This document shows positions 28,201 to 39,836 of a DNA stretch of 64,000 nucleotides, one piece after another. Source of the stretch: Sulfolobales archaeon Acd1. GTDB lineage: Archaea > Thermoproteota > Thermoprotei_A > Sulfolobales > Sulfolobaceae. The first letter of the stretch is position 1. The number at the start of each line of letters is the position of its first letter. The stretch spans positions 1 through 64,000 of the forward strand of contig APJY01000005.1 of NCBI GenBank assembly GCA_000389735.1. Direction: 5' to 3'. The notes under the pieces were generated by a model. The model was not told the DNA's origin and made no database searches. It saw only the letters and a program-made list of their open reading frames with translations. The translations under genes and the position numbers were made by a program.

Positions 28201-29005
28201 TCAGCCTCTTCTTCCTCAGCTCCGCGATCTTGTCGTAGACAGTCTCGTCGGTTTTCGCTTGTTTCAGCAGTTCCTTGACGTCCTTTATGTCGTCCTCCGT
28301 GAAGCCCGCTATCTCCAATATCGCCCTAGCGCTCTTACTCGCCTTCAGCGCGGCGTCAACGTCGTCAACGAAGAGGAAGCGGTATCCCACTTTCCTCAGT
28401 AACTCTACGTTGGCTGTCATGAACCTCGTGGTTGTGAGGAAGACGTCAAAGCTCCCGCTCTTCAGGGCGTCAAGTGCCTCCTCCTTCTGGGACTCGCTGA
28501 GGCCCGCGTGATAGTGAACCAAGTCGAAGGAGGCCTTGGTCCTCTCGGCTATCAGCTGGAGCCTCTCGACCCCCTGTTGGACTATGGTCTTAGTCGGGAA
28601 GACGATTACGGACTTCACGCCTTCCTCGGAGGCGAAGTAGGCCGCCATTATCAGGCCGAAGGTCGTTTTCCCCAGTCCCGGAGGGGCTACTATCGCGAAG
28701 CTTTCGCCTTTGAGAACCCTCAACACCCAGGACCTCTGTGGACCGAGAGGAGGGAAGCCGAGGGAGTTCCTGAAGAACTCCGCTACCCTCCGGAACCTCC
28801 TACTTATCTCATCGAACGTCTTCAGCCTGTTCAGGTTCCCGTTGGCTTTGAGGGCGCTAACGAGGTCGAAGACGCTGGTGAACTCCCTCTCGGACCTGAG
28901 GCAGTTGGAGCACACGCTGCCCTTCGCGAGCCTGAAGGATGATATCTCGCCCCCGCAGTTGGGGCAAGAGGATAAGTATACCGAAGGGGGTAATTCGGTG
29001 GTCAA
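25235..29005 (-). CDS. Reverse gyrase
   Basis: 1256 aa, full length. N-terminal zinc finger (C14, C17, C32, C35), helicase-like domain with Walker A APPGLGKTT (107-115) and a DDVD box near 214, then the type IA topoisomerase half: FIVESPTKAKTI toprim start, DTEGE metal site, second zinc motif (CANGH ... CPICG) and the active Tyr in LITYHRTDSTRIS. It introduces positive supercoils with ATP and is a hallmark of hyperthermophiles. Sulfolobales carry two paralogues (TopR1, TopR2); I cannot decide which this is. The frame ends with ATAATATAA at 25235. Confidence 0.97.
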   Translation of the reverse strand: MTTELPPSVYLSSCPNCGGEISSFRLAKGSVCSNCLRSEREFTSVFDLVSALKANGNLNRLKTFDEISRRFRRVAEFFRNSLGFPPLGPQRSWVLRVLKGESFAIVAPPGLGKTTFGLIMAAYFASEEGVKSVIVFPTKTIVQQGVERLQLIAERTKASFDLVHYHAGLSESQKEEALDALKSGSFDVFLTTTRFMTANVELLRKVGYRFLFVDDVDAALKASKSARAILEIAGFTEDDIKDVKELLKQAKTDETVYDKIAELRKKRLSGKIVVFSSATITRGSPTVSSLMGFRPGGAVVYLRNVIDAYLRMPGSEEEADELLLKLAKRLGDGILVFVPVDKGQKKGKQLAELLQDNGIPSEFIASESTRKIGAFINGELKALVGSAFHYGLLVRGLDIPWRVKYAIFYGIPKFKFRIGETPPPFLVSRILSVLATVKQDKELARLAGRIRKRLMAMSPSGVAMLYNEIKEGKLEDETFKRAYEVVGETLKDEATLKVVAEKGNIIIEGDSILAPDFLTYIQASGRTSRIYAGSLTTGLSILMVDHDALFQSLSWRLGLVLEQVDWKPFDLDSWTIGGSSADEIIGKIERERNEIIKARKESTEPQLEKIKTITFIVESPTKAKTISGFFSKPSVRDLGGLRVYETVIENGILNVVASQGHVYDLTTEERGFHGVEIERNGGVKYVPYYATIKRCANGHQLTQTVEGKCPICGSPIVRDKTRTVEALRDLVVESDLVLIGTDPDTEGEKIAWDLYLALRPFNPNIRRAEFHEVTRKAIVNAINNPRDFNLNLVEAQIVRRIEDRWIGFTLSRKLQTEFWRDYCREKRLDEKGYSCDENRNLSAGRVQTPVLGWVVKRYEDFNRTKRRVYTAEIRGLEGFYVLIPRDKDRGINKHSSLVIKFLRLDTKTEVQNPLPPYTTDALLADAAQLYKLTASETMRIAQDLFESGLITYHRTDSTRISSAGIGVAESYLKDALGEDYKRLFVPRTWGEGGAHEAIRPTKPLDVDKLRLAIEEAEINPPVQFRREHFLVYDLIFRRFITSQLAPMELTFEVLEYKVYDEEGNEVKLDCDSDNKADCNRAERVVDFSFKGFGKLSQDLQDLMVYTPFRLQRPIIPQLKELCGSGECSFGLQIVKSFQKSDFRLYSEGELVSEMRRKEIGRPSTYATIISTLKRRGYVLESKSKKWLIPTPLGTAVYEFLSPKDDSGLSEVRKKIKELVSEARTVSLLKKMDEIEQGARYYVDVLNEVYEEISKII

Positions 29006-29201
29006 CTTAGGAAGAAAAGCGGAACGTTTTAGAATTTAATTTTACGGGTGACCACTGCTAACGAAGTGCTAACGAAAGTTTCAGGTTTTCGTTCTATTCC
29101 TTCAAAACCTTGATTCTTCATCTAAACTCGTAGAAAACGCTGTCGGATGAAATAACGTGTAAAGTAACTATCTTTTTCGTTCGCTAGCTCCCCGAACTGT
29201 A

Positions 29202-29210
29202 AGTTATAAT
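29202..29210 (+). promoter_or_regulatory. TATA box of the Cdc48/VAT gene
   Basis: agttataat lies 32-40 nt before the TTG start at 29242, giving a leader of about 10 nt with a weak aaagg motif. The rest of the 236-nt gap from reverse gyrase holds nothing recognisable. Confidence 0.45.
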
Positions 29211-29235
29211 AGCGTTGGAGGAGACTCTTCGCTGA

Positions 29236-32719
<3,484 letters not shown>

Positions 32720-32723
<4 letters not shown>

Positions 32724-32768
32724 GGAGGCTCGAAAGGGCTGAAAGGTGAGGAGCCCGCGCAGGGCTGA
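32720..32768 (+). ncRNA. Candidate C/D box sRNA overlapping the apgM stop
   Basis: In order: C-like box gtgagga (32720-32726, containing the stop codon), 12-nt guide, D' box ctga (32739-32742), 4-nt spacer, C'-like box tgagga (32747-32752), 12-nt guide, D box ctga (32765-32768). Equal 12-nt guides and a 4-nt inter-box spacer are typical for archaeal 2'-O-methylation guides. Both C boxes carry G in place of the usual fourth-position U, which lowers confidence, and these short boxes are common in this GC-rich DNA. Confidence 0.35.
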
Positions 32769-32880
32769 CCCATTTTCACCCCTTGATCTTTCTAAGGCCG
32801 TCGCCAACAGTTTTCAATAAGCCGTGAGTTTTGTGTCATTTGATATCATTTCAACCTCTGCGAATACACTACAGATTACG

Positions 32881-32890
32881 TTTATATTAT
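32881..32890 (+). promoter_or_regulatory. TATA box of the SMR-like transporter gene
   Basis: tttatattat, preceded by cg and followed by aaagg, lies 20-29 nt before the GTG at 32910. It is the left border of an AT-rich island. Confidence 0.55.
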
Positions 32891-32909
32891 AAAGGAATAT
32901 TGTTGTGCT

Positions 32910-33287
32910 GTGGTGAGGAGTTTGTTGTCGTCAGCAACGCTGTGGCTTATTAACGTAGCTATAGCGCTCTTAGCTGCTGTAAACACAGTTGCGTGGGGTT
33001 TCTCCATAAGGGAAGTTGGGGCTCCTAAGCCGTCGATAGAGTTCCTAACTAGGTTAGTGTTTAACAAGTGGTTCATAATTGCTATGGCATCAGCATTCGC
33101 AGCATCGATACTTAGCTACATAGTTCTCCAGAGAATGGGTGTGCTGGCCGGTAGATTCATCCTAACAATACAAATGGTAGCAACAATACTGGCAGCATAC
33201 CTCGTATTAGGAGAAAGGCTTTCCCTGTGGAGCTGGATCGGAGTAGCATTGATCATATCAGGAGCGCTTTTAGTTGGAGTGCGATAA
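32910..33287 (+). CDS. Small four-TM transporter, EamA/SMR-like
   Basis: 125 aa with four hydrophobic helices (about 8-28, 50-70, 75-98, 104-123). Helices 3-4 (GRFILTIQMVATILAAYLVLGERLSLWSWIG, ALIISGALLVG) match the end of the DMT superfamily, including the conserved G-E-R-L-S turn. Such half-size DMT proteins in glycan islands can flip lipid-linked sugars (ArnE/F-like). Here the neighbours are glycosylation genes, which supports that reading. Leaderless GTG. Confidence 0.7.
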   Translation: MVRSLLSSATLWLINVAIALLAAVNTVAWGFSIREVGAPKPSIEFLTRLVFNKWFIIAMASAFAASILSYIVLQRMGVLAGRFILTIQMVATILAAYLVLGERLSLWSWIGVALIISGALLVGVR

Positions 33288-33289
33288 AA

Positions 33290-33526
33290 ATGCGCGTTCA
33301 GAATAAAGATGAGAAAAGAGCACTAATAACAGGCGTTACTGGTTTTGTTGGCGCTATCTTAGCCAAAAAACTTTTAGAACGCGGCAGACTGGCTGATGTA
33401 CTAATACTACTATTGAATCCAAGGAAGGCTATGCATGAGCTGGGATTCAAGCCCACAAAGCAGTTGAAGGATATCATAGAAGGATATCATAAGAGATCAG
33501 GTGAACTACTATTTGAATCCGAATAA
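33290..33526 (+). pseudogene. NAD-dependent sugar epimerase with the middle deleted
   Basis: From ATG 33290 the frame encodes the N-terminal Rossmann motif (ALITGVTGFVGAILAKKLL) and, after only a few residues, the C-terminal end of an SDR epimerase (NPRKAMHELGFKPTKQLKDIIEGYHKRSGEL). The roughly 230 residues holding the Y-x3-K active site are missing. The frame is intact across the junction. Likely an in-frame deletion remnant of a GalE- or GDP-mannose-dehydratase-like enzyme. Confidence 0.7.
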
Positions 33527-33565
33527 TAGGAAACCTTGGCTGTAATATTTACATAGGGGAAAAAG

Positions 33566-35923
33566 ATGAAAGGTCCAATTTCTTCACAACAATTTGAAGT
33601 ATTCCTCGCTAAAAAAGTTAAAGTCCTCTCTCATGAAATCGAAATCGGACTAATACTAAGTATAGTAATCTCGTTGATTTACACGCTCATATTTTCGTAT
33701 GTGACGATATTAAGGTACTATGCATTTGAAGCTACTGGCTGGGATCTCGGCATTTTCATGCAAGTTTTGTGGAATACCGTACACGGGAGACCATTCTTTT
33801 ATACCTATGAACTTTCTGTAGTTCCAAGCGGTAATTTTTTGGCACTGCATTTCTCTCCGATACTTCTCTTAGTAGCACCTTTCTACGCTTTATTTCCCAG
33901 AGCTGAGACGTTGTTGATTTTGCAATCATCAGCTTTAGGTTTCGGAGCCATACCACTGTATTTGTTAGCTAAAAAAGTGCTGAACCAAAGACTGATAGCT
34001 TTAACATTAGCTTCTGTTTATTTACTTTATCCTCCCCTACAGGGAATCAATTGGTTCGACTTCCATCCAGAAGCTTTCCTCGTGCCTCTACTCCTTCTCA
34101 CATATTACGCTGTGGAATCGAATAACGTGAAATTACTCTACACATCGGTAGCGTTAGCATTAATGGTAGACGAATACGCTCCTGTAATAGTTGCTAGCGT
34201 GATAATTATAAAACTCCTGAAGATGATTAAGATAAAGAAGATAAGGTTTCACCTAACCATATTAACAATACTGAGCATAGTATACTTCATAACCGCTTTA
34301 AACGTCTCGAAAGTCCTGGGGCTTTCTGGAGCAGGGGAGACTTCCGCTTTCAGAGACCAGCAGTGGAGTTATTGGGGTACATCTCTCCCTCAAATAGCCC
34401 TTAACATTACTACACATCCTTTCCAGGCACTAGTTTTTATGGCAACTCCTCCTTTCAAAATCCTCTATATACCTACGATATTGGCTCCAGTAGCCTTCCT
34501 GTCGGTTTTCGACTTCCCTGAATTCCTCCCGATACTGGCGTGGGTAATTCCAGCTCTGCTAAGCGAGAGCCAGCCCTTCTCGGTATACTTGAACATATAC
34601 TCACAGTACCCCGCCTTCATAACAGCTCAAGTTTTTGCCGGCACCGTATACGGAATCAAGTACCTGTTTGACAATTCCGATTTAGTGAGGTTAGCCAGGA
34701 GCTTGCTGATATTAGCCCTCGTGTTCAGTACCTTCCTTTCCCCTCTGGGACTTTCAGGGGTTGTAGCTACTAAGCAGGGAAACAATTTCTTAACTTTCCC
34801 GGTGATAACAGAGCATGACGTTTTGCTTGAGAAAGTTATCCAATTAATACCTCCAAATGCTAGCGTACTCACGCAGAACAACATATTGCCTCACGTGAGC
34901 AATAGGGAGTACGTCTTCGGAGACTATGTGCCTGAAAACGTGGTTCCAGAATACGTATTAATCGACATAACTAATGAATGGAGTAGAACTCCAGTAATAA
35001 CTGGCCCTCTTTCTCCGAAAGAACTTTCTACAGTGGATATGTTCTATAACTACCTGGACAAGAACTATAGCTACGGACTTTACGCAGAAGCGGATGGGAT
35101 ATTGTTGTATAAACTTGGTTACAAAGGTGAACCTGTCTTATACGTCCCTTACGACAGGGTATTCCTTCCGAATGAAATGATTATAAAGAACGGTAGCTTC
35201 TACGGCCCCTATACGGTTCTGCCTCCAGGCACGTTCAACGTTACGTTCACCTTATACTTACCGAAACCCATCAATCAAGACACTTACGTGATAACGTTAG
35301 ATGTGTCAGCTAATGACGGTCAGGAAATTTTAGCATCAATACCCCTTTATGGGTTTGACCTGAAAGAAGGTTTCAACAACATAACATTAACGGTATCCAC
35401 CGATAAACCGCTTTTCAATGTCGAATTCAGAGGTCTGAACCCCAACCCGAACGTATCATTAAGCTTAGTAAAAGTCTACGTGAAACAATTAAGTTATAGA
35501 TATCTTGGAATAGTCTCTATCGGGTTTCCAGGGAGCTCTCTAACTGTTGGCCCCGCGGGAGAGGTAATTGATGGGAAGATAGTCCATGAACCTGGAATGG
35601 GTACAGGCAACATGTGGTACGGCCCTTACATTCCCTTAAAGCCTGGCAAATACAACGTGACGTTCGCTTTAATAATTAGAAACGCTACAAAAAGTGATGT
35701 AATGTATCTGGACGTCGTATACGACTTAGGTAGAATAACCTTAGCTAACACTACAGTATATGTCTACAACTCCACACAGCTTAATAAAACGCTTTTAGTA
35801 ACTCTAACGGTAGATGTTAAAGAACCGATAAGCGATGCGGAGTTCAGGGGATTCGTTATAGATGGAAACGCTTGGATAGAGCTCCTGTATATACAAGTAA
35901 ACGGTGTTGCCTATGAAGGTTAG
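33566..35923 (+). CDS. DUF2079 membrane protein with extracellular C-terminal domains
   Basis: 785 aa. Residues 25-400 hold about nine TM segments and the DUF2079 signature (ATGWDLGIFMQVLWNTVHGRPFF, then HFSPILLLVAPFYALFP), a GT-C-like architecture. After about residue 410 comes a soluble part with two similar beta-sandwich segments (GPYTVLPPGTFNVTFTLYL near 550 and GPYIPLKPGKYNVTFALII near 690), probably extracellular carbohydrate-binding-like. DUF2079 proteins are suspected glycosyltransferases of surface glycans. AT-rich codons unlike the flanking core. Overlaps the GT4 gene by 11 nt. Confidence 0.8.
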   Translation: MKGPISSQQFEVFLAKKVKVLSHEIEIGLILSIVISLIYTLIFSYVTILRYYAFEATGWDLGIFMQVLWNTVHGRPFFYTYELSVVPSGNFLALHFSPILLLVAPFYALFPRAETLLILQSSALGFGAIPLYLLAKKVLNQRLIALTLASVYLLYPPLQGINWFDFHPEAFLVPLLLLTYYAVESNNVKLLYTSVALALMVDEYAPVIVASVIIIKLLKMIKIKKIRFHLTILTILSIVYFITALNVSKVLGLSGAGETSAFRDQQWSYWGTSLPQIALNITTHPFQALVFMATPPFKILYIPTILAPVAFLSVFDFPEFLPILAWVIPALLSESQPFSVYLNIYSQYPAFITAQVFAGTVYGIKYLFDNSDLVRLARSLLILALVFSTFLSPLGLSGVVATKQGNNFLTFPVITEHDVLLEKVIQLIPPNASVLTQNNILPHVSNREYVFGDYVPENVVPEYVLIDITNEWSRTPVITGPLSPKELSTVDMFYNYLDKNYSYGLYAEADGILLYKLGYKGEPVLYVPYDRVFLPNEMIIKNGSFYGPYTVLPPGTFNVTFTLYLPKPINQDTYVITLDVSANDGQEILASIPLYGFDLKEGFNNITLTVSTDKPLFNVEFRGLNPNPNVSLSLVKVYVKQLSYRYLGIVSIGFPGSSLTVGPAGEVIDGKIVHEPGMGTGNMWYGPYIPLKPGKYNVTFALIIRNATKSDVMYLDVVYDLGRITLANTTVYVYNSTQLNKTLLVTLTVDVKEPISDAEFRGFVIDGNAWIELLYIQVNGVAYEG

Positions 35924-37022
35924 GGTTATCGGAGACCCTATGTCAAGTAAGTACGGTGCTTCTGGGCCTCTAATATTGCTTGCAAAGGAATTCCATAAGA
36001 GAGGTATAGATGTGGAGATGGTTTCATCTACAATAAAACCCGAAATAAAGAATGAGCTAGAGCAATACGCTTCCATAATAGATCTCGGCTTCGAGAACGT
36101 GCTATTAAAAGACGCTAGTACTTCGTACGTTGAGATATGGCTGAGGGAAGCGGTTATGCATCAAGTAAGCAAGAGAGCCGAACAATTAATTAACAGTGAG
36201 AGTTCCGCTACCGACGCGACTATTAACATGTCCAACACTATCGCTATAAAATCGACAGTGTGGTTCGCTCAAGGCCCAGTTTTCGAAGCTATGGAAAATA
36301 TCTATCCCTTCTTCCCTCTGAAATACAAATTGCCTTACATCGTAGTTAGAAGACTCGTTAAGCACTTGGATATCAAGTTGATGAGATCCCTTCGTGAGTT
36401 ATCCGAAATTGCGTGTGCGAACTCGAACACTATAAGGAGAGTTTATGAAGGTTTGGGGATTCCCATCGACTGCGTGATTTACTCACCTATAGACACGGAA
36501 TTCTTCCAACCTAAGACGGGAAGTCCCAGAGGAGATTACGTACTGACTTACTTCGGTAAGGAGACGGATTATTTAGCCGTTAAGAAGGTCGCGGATAAGG
36601 GGGTTAAAATTAAGGCTTTCGGCAGTAAGGCTATATCAATAGTTCCAAAATACGTACTCAACCACCCGAATATAGAGGTTTTAGGATATGTAACCGATGG
36701 TGAACTAGTAGACTTATACTCTAACGCTCTGTTCACTCTTTTCCCATTTACCGAAGAGCCCTTTGGCTACGTACCCGTCGAGTCTATGGCTTGTGGTACG
36801 CCTGTTCTGACATATAAAAAACAAGGGCCTAGTGAAACAGTTGTTCATGGCATTACTGGATGGCTTGTGAATAACGATGAAGAGATGGCAGATTTAGCTG
36901 TTGAGATTTGGAAGGAAGGGTATCCGAGCTGGATGAGGTCTAAGAGTAGGGAGAAAGCATTACAATTCGACGTTAAGACCATAGCTGATCAGTGGATTGA
37001 AACCCTGAAGAAAACCAACTAA
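35913..37022 (+). CDS. GT4 family glycosyltransferase
   Basis: 369 aa from ATG 35913 (a TTG three codons upstream is less likely). GT-B fold: N-terminal VIGDPMSSKYGASGPLILLAKEFHKRGIDVE, C-terminal donor site LTYFGKETD and NALFTLFPFTEEPFGYVPVESMACGTPVLTY with the E-x7-E motif. It probably extends a surface glycan in concert with the DUF2079 protein whose gene it overlaps. Confidence 0.87.
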   Translation: MKVRVIGDPMSSKYGASGPLILLAKEFHKRGIDVEMVSSTIKPEIKNELEQYASIIDLGFENVLLKDASTSYVEIWLREAVMHQVSKRAEQLINSESSATDATINMSNTIAIKSTVWFAQGPVFEAMENIYPFFPLKYKLPYIVVRRLVKHLDIKLMRSLRELSEIACANSNTIRRVYEGLGIPIDCVIYSPIDTEFFQPKTGSPRGDYVLTYFGKETDYLAVKKVADKGVKIKAFGSKAISIVPKYVLNHPNIEVLGYVTDGELVDLYSNALFTLFPFTEEPFGYVPVESMACGTPVLTYKKQGPSETVVHGITGWLVNNDEEMADLAVEIWKEGYPSWMRSKSREKALQFDVKTIADQWIETLKKTN

Positions 37023-37458
37023 GCTCGCTTAACTCTATCTCGATTATACCCTTAAGCTCTGGCGACCCATAAACGTTAGAAAAGCTTCCTATTCGATCCA
37101 TAAACCATTAATTTAAAGCGACTCCTACCTAAAAGCGCTATTACACCACCGCATGTCAGAGCGAACGTGTGCTAGGATAGTTGAGGAGTCCCGCAAACTG
37201 GATGTGAAAACAGAAATCCTTGAAACTTACTACAGCACCGTAACCCTCCACCTTCCTTCGAGATAACTCCTCTAATTCTTTAAGCAACGGCAAGTACTCC
37301 TCGCTGAAGTAAGCTTTGCCAAAACCCACTTACCCCAGGGATCCTTAACCTTAAATTAAAACGTGGTCTTCAAAAACGTGGAACTTCACATTCCTGATCC
37401 CCCTTATCGGCTCTATTTCCTCTACTGGCAAAACAGAACCTCTTGACCTTAGCGTGTG
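37023..37458. other. Gap of 436 nt with decayed coding fragments
   Basis: Two short overlapping frames are visible: a plus-strand frame of 37 codons from ATG 37153 and a minus-strand frame of 57 codons from a GTG near 37330, encoding FGKAYFSEEYLPLLKELEEL and similar. Neither matches a family I know. This is the right border of the AT-rich glycosylation island, so gene debris is the most likely content. Confidence 0.35.
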
Positions 37459-38163
37459 TTATCTCAATGAAAGCCCGACCCTTGTCACCTGATCCCAGAA
37501 CTCCCTGATCTCCCTGAAGCTTAGCTTGCTTTTCCCTCTCTCCCTGTTCACGAAGGTATAAGGCACGTCGCATACCTTCGCTTTCGGGTTTCTAACCAGG
37601 ACGTCCAACAGGGCCTTGTAACCCGAAGTCGTTATCTCGGGCTTGACCCTCTCCTTGTTGATCGCGAAGAACCCCGAGACTGGGTCGCTCGTCCTCCTCG
37701 CCTCCGGTATAAGTAGCTTAGCCAATATAACAGCACCTAAGGAGATCAACCTCCTCCTAAGAGGCCAACCGACTATCCTCCCTCCTTTAGTATACCTCGA
37801 ACCCACGACTATATCACAGCCCGCCCTGAGCTTCTCAAGGAAAACCGGCAAAGCCTCGGGAGGGTGTTGCAAATCGGCGTCAATCACGGCAACGAACTTA
37901 CAGGGAGCGTTCTCGATTCCGACCCTTATAGCGGATCCCAAACCCCTGACACCACGCCTCTCTATCAGCGAGATCTTACCCTCCTCGGCCAACCTCTTGG
38001 CCAACTCGAACGTGCCGTCTGTGCTCTCGTCATCAACGACTGTTATCGAGTAGCCGTAGGGGAGGATCCTCTCCACGAGTACAGGTAAGTTCTCAGCCTC
38101 GTTCCTGGTCGGGACGACTACGCAGAGCTCCGAGTCCTTGAAATCGCCGTACTTCTCTAGCAA
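37459..38163 (-). CDS. Polyprenol-phosphate mannosyltransferase-like GT2 (DPM1 type)
   Basis: 234 aa. CVVVPTRNEAENLPVLVERIL, VVDDESTDGTFELA, AVIDADLQHPPE and VVGSRYTKGGRI are the Dpm1 signature; no C-terminal membrane segments, as in the soluble archaeal class. It would transfer mannose or a related sugar from GDP/UDP-sugar to dolichyl phosphate for N-glycosylation. Last gene of the S6e-aIF2gamma-Rpo7 operon, overlapping the dephospho-CoA kinase stop by 7 nt. Confidence 0.88.
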   Translation of the reverse strand: MLEKYGDFKDSELCVVVPTRNEAENLPVLVERILPYGYSITVVDDESTDGTFELAKRLAEEGKISLIERRGVRGLGSAIRVGIENAPCKFVAVIDADLQHPPEALPVFLEKLRAGCDIVVGSRYTKGGRIVGWPLRRRLISLGAVILAKLLIPEARRTSDPVSGFFAINKERVKPEITTSGYKALLDVLVRNPKAKVCDVPYTFVNRERGKSKLSFREIREFWDQVTRVGLSLR

Positions 38164-38657
38164 ACCTCCGGCTGAAAGCTTTCGAGCAAGTTTTTAACTC
38201 TGAGCCTGGAGAACTCGTTCACCTCCAGGGCCACTACGCCCGCGTTAGGCTGGCCGTAAACTACGTAAGTACCCTCCTTCAGGTGAAGGACTAGAGGGAT
38301 GACGAGTAGGTCTTCCTCTCCCTCAACTACCACCAAGTACTTCTTCCCTGAGGCTATCAGCTCCCTCATTTTCTCAACGGCTGAAACCCTTATGAGTCCG
38401 GGCTCGTTCCTAAGGGTGACGACCTCGTAGCCCTCCACCCCCTTGACCTCCTTAGCTATGACCCTCTTGGTCCTGCCGTCGATCAACGCCATTTGTGGCC
38501 TGAGCCCCAGCCTGAAGGCGGTCTCCGTCACGACGTCTCCTACGGTGACGAATTCCTTGTCCTTGAGGAACTCGGCGAGGGGCTCAACGTCGATGAAGAG
38601 ATAGCCGTAAGGTCTGGACAGCTGACCCCTTAAAGGTAAAGGTAACTTCAAACACAC
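38157..38657 (-). CDS. GTP-dependent dephospho-CoA kinase (DUF359)
   Basis: 166 aa from the GTG at 38657. KLPLPLRGQLSRPYG, FVTVGDVVTETAFRLGLRPQMALIDGRTKR, TLRNEPGLI, VVVEGEEDLLVIPLVLHLKEGTYVVYGQPNAGVV match the archaeal DUF359 family, shown in Thermococcus (TK1697) to phosphorylate dephospho-CoA with GTP, the last step of CoA synthesis. An open frame extends 45 codons into spt4 but that part is not conserved; GTG right after the spt4 stop is preferred. Confidence 0.9.
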   Translation of the reverse strand: MCLKLPLPLRGQLSRPYGYLFIDVEPLAEFLKDKEFVTVGDVVTETAFRLGLRPQMALIDGRTKRVIAKEVKGVEGYEVVTLRNEPGLIRVSAVEKMRELIASGKKYLVVVEGEEDLLVIPLVLHLKEGTYVVYGQPNAGVVALEVNEFSRLRVKNLLESFQPEVC

Positions 38658-38659
38658 GT

Positions 38660-38872
38660 CTACTTGACCTTCACGGCGTACCTCCAAGGCTTTTGCACTC
38701 CCATGAGCTGAGCGACGTACGACTTCGTGTCCAAGATAACGACCATCCCTTCCCACTCCTCGCTGTAATCGACTTTCCCGCAAACGGGGCACGGCTCTCC
38801 CTTTTCCTTGTAGCTGCTTATAACCAGGGCCCTGCAGTTCCTGCAGGCCACGAACTCCTTGAGTTTAGCCAA
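38660..38872 (-). CDS. spt4: Transcription elongation factor Spt4 (RpoE'')
   Basis: 70 aa. Zinc ribbon C-x2-C (CRNCRAL) and C-x2-C (CPVCGKVDYSEEWEGMVVILD) with the W-x-G-M-V-V/I motif of archaeal Spt4. It pairs with Spt5 on the RNA polymerase clamp. Located directly after rpo7, its usual neighbour. Confidence 0.95.
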   Translation of the reverse strand: MAKLKEFVACRNCRALVISSYKEKGEPCPVCGKVDYSEEWEGMVVILDTKSYVAQLMGVQKPWRYAVKVK

Positions 38873-38883
38873 AGTCGCTCACC

Positions 38884-39429
38884 TCACGCCTTCTGGCCCT
38901 TTGCGGTTATCCACTCGAGCTTGCCCAAGTAGGGCTGTCTCATGGTCATCTGAACCCTCATTCCTTTCGCCGGATCTATGCTGACCCCTATTATCCTGGC
39001 TCTCACTGTGTCGCCCTTCTGAATCGTTTTCTTGCTCGTCTCCCCTATCAGGGCCCCTCTGTTAGGGTCGAACTTGAGCTTGTCGTCGAGGACCTGAGAC
39101 ACGTGAACCACCCCATCGACTGGGCCTATGTTAATGAAGACCAAGTTCTGAGTGACCTGGCTCACGATCCCCTCAACCACTTCGCCCTGAACGGGATAGA
39201 ACGTCAAGGCGGTGAACTCCACCTCGTGATACGTGGCCCCGTCTCCAAGAATAACGTAACCTTCCTCGCTCACGGACTGGTCAAGAATCGCCACGACGAG
39301 CCCTATATCTTTAAATATCTTGTCCTGGTAAGTTTCTCTCAGTATATTGTTCGCTATTTCGTTGAGGTCTGAACCGAACATGCTGGGAGGAATCCTAATG
39401 ACGCTCCTCAACTTCACGAGCTTAAACAT
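38884..39429 (-). CDS. rpo7: RNA polymerase subunit Rpo7 (RpoE')
   Basis: 181 aa from ATG 39429; a TTG one codon upstream is in frame. Tip domain FKLVKLRSVIRIPPSMFG..., then the S1/OB domain from about 82 (VQGEVVEGIVSQVTQNLVFINIGPVDGVVHVSQ). Stalk subunit of RNA polymerase binding Rpo4 and nascent RNA. Confidence 0.95.
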   Translation of the reverse strand: MFKLVKLRSVIRIPPSMFGSDLNEIANNILRETYQDKIFKDIGLVVAILDQSVSEEGYVILGDGATYHEVEFTALTFYPVQGEVVEGIVSQVTQNLVFINIGPVDGVVHVSQVLDDKLKFDPNRGALIGETSKKTIQKGDTVRARIIGVSIDPAKGMRVQMTMRQPYLGKLEWITAKGQKA

Positions 39430-39453
39430 CAAGCGGTCGCCCTACGCATTCGT

Positions 39454-39834
39454 CTAATAAAAATTAATAGTTTTACCTCTGCCCCTGGGGGTTACCGCCG
39501 TTATACCTTCCTTGATGGCCCTATCCCTCAGCCTCACGTCTGCCGTGAACAGGGCCGCCCCCTCAGCCTTACAGAGCTCAATCAGGACGTCGTCCGTCTT
39601 CCCCTGGGGAGTCTCGACTATTCTGAGTTTCCCCGAGTTGATCCTGATGTACTCCATGGCAACCCTCGCCTTTGACATTTCAGCGAACCTTCCCGACCCC
39701 AATTTGGTCTTGATCTCGTTAAGCACAGCTGTAGCAACTATGAACTCAACGTTACCCGAGTACTCGCTGCTCAAAACCTCGATTGGGTCGAACCCGTCCT
39801 TCACCATAAGGAGAACGCTCGTGTCTAGGACCAC
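39454..39834 (-). CDS. PIN-domain protein, Fcf1/Utp24-like
   Basis: 126 aa from a GTG. PIN acidic residues: VVLDTSVLL (Asp4), VLNEIKTKL (Glu), TDDVLIELC and FTADVRLRDRA. In archaea this family sits between aIF2gamma and rpo7 and is related to eukaryotic Fcf1, so a role in rRNA processing is more likely than a VapC toxin; no antitoxin is adjacent. Confidence 0.85.
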   Translation of the reverse strand: MVLDTSVLLMVKDGFDPIEVLSSEYSGNVEFIVATAVLNEIKTKLGSGRFAEMSKARVAMEYIRINSGKLRIVETPQGKTDDVLIELCKAEGAALFTADVRLRDRAIKEGITAVTPRGRGKTINFY

Positions 39835-39836
39835 CT

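Noticed and set aside
37459-37573. Minus-strand open frame at 37370-37573 as a separate gene
   Set aside because: It lies out of phase within the 3' end of the DPM1-like gene and shows no conserved pattern.
39454-39834. PIN protein as a VapC toxin
   Set aside because: No VapB partner, and its place between aIF2gamma and rpo7 matches the conserved Fcf1-like gene.
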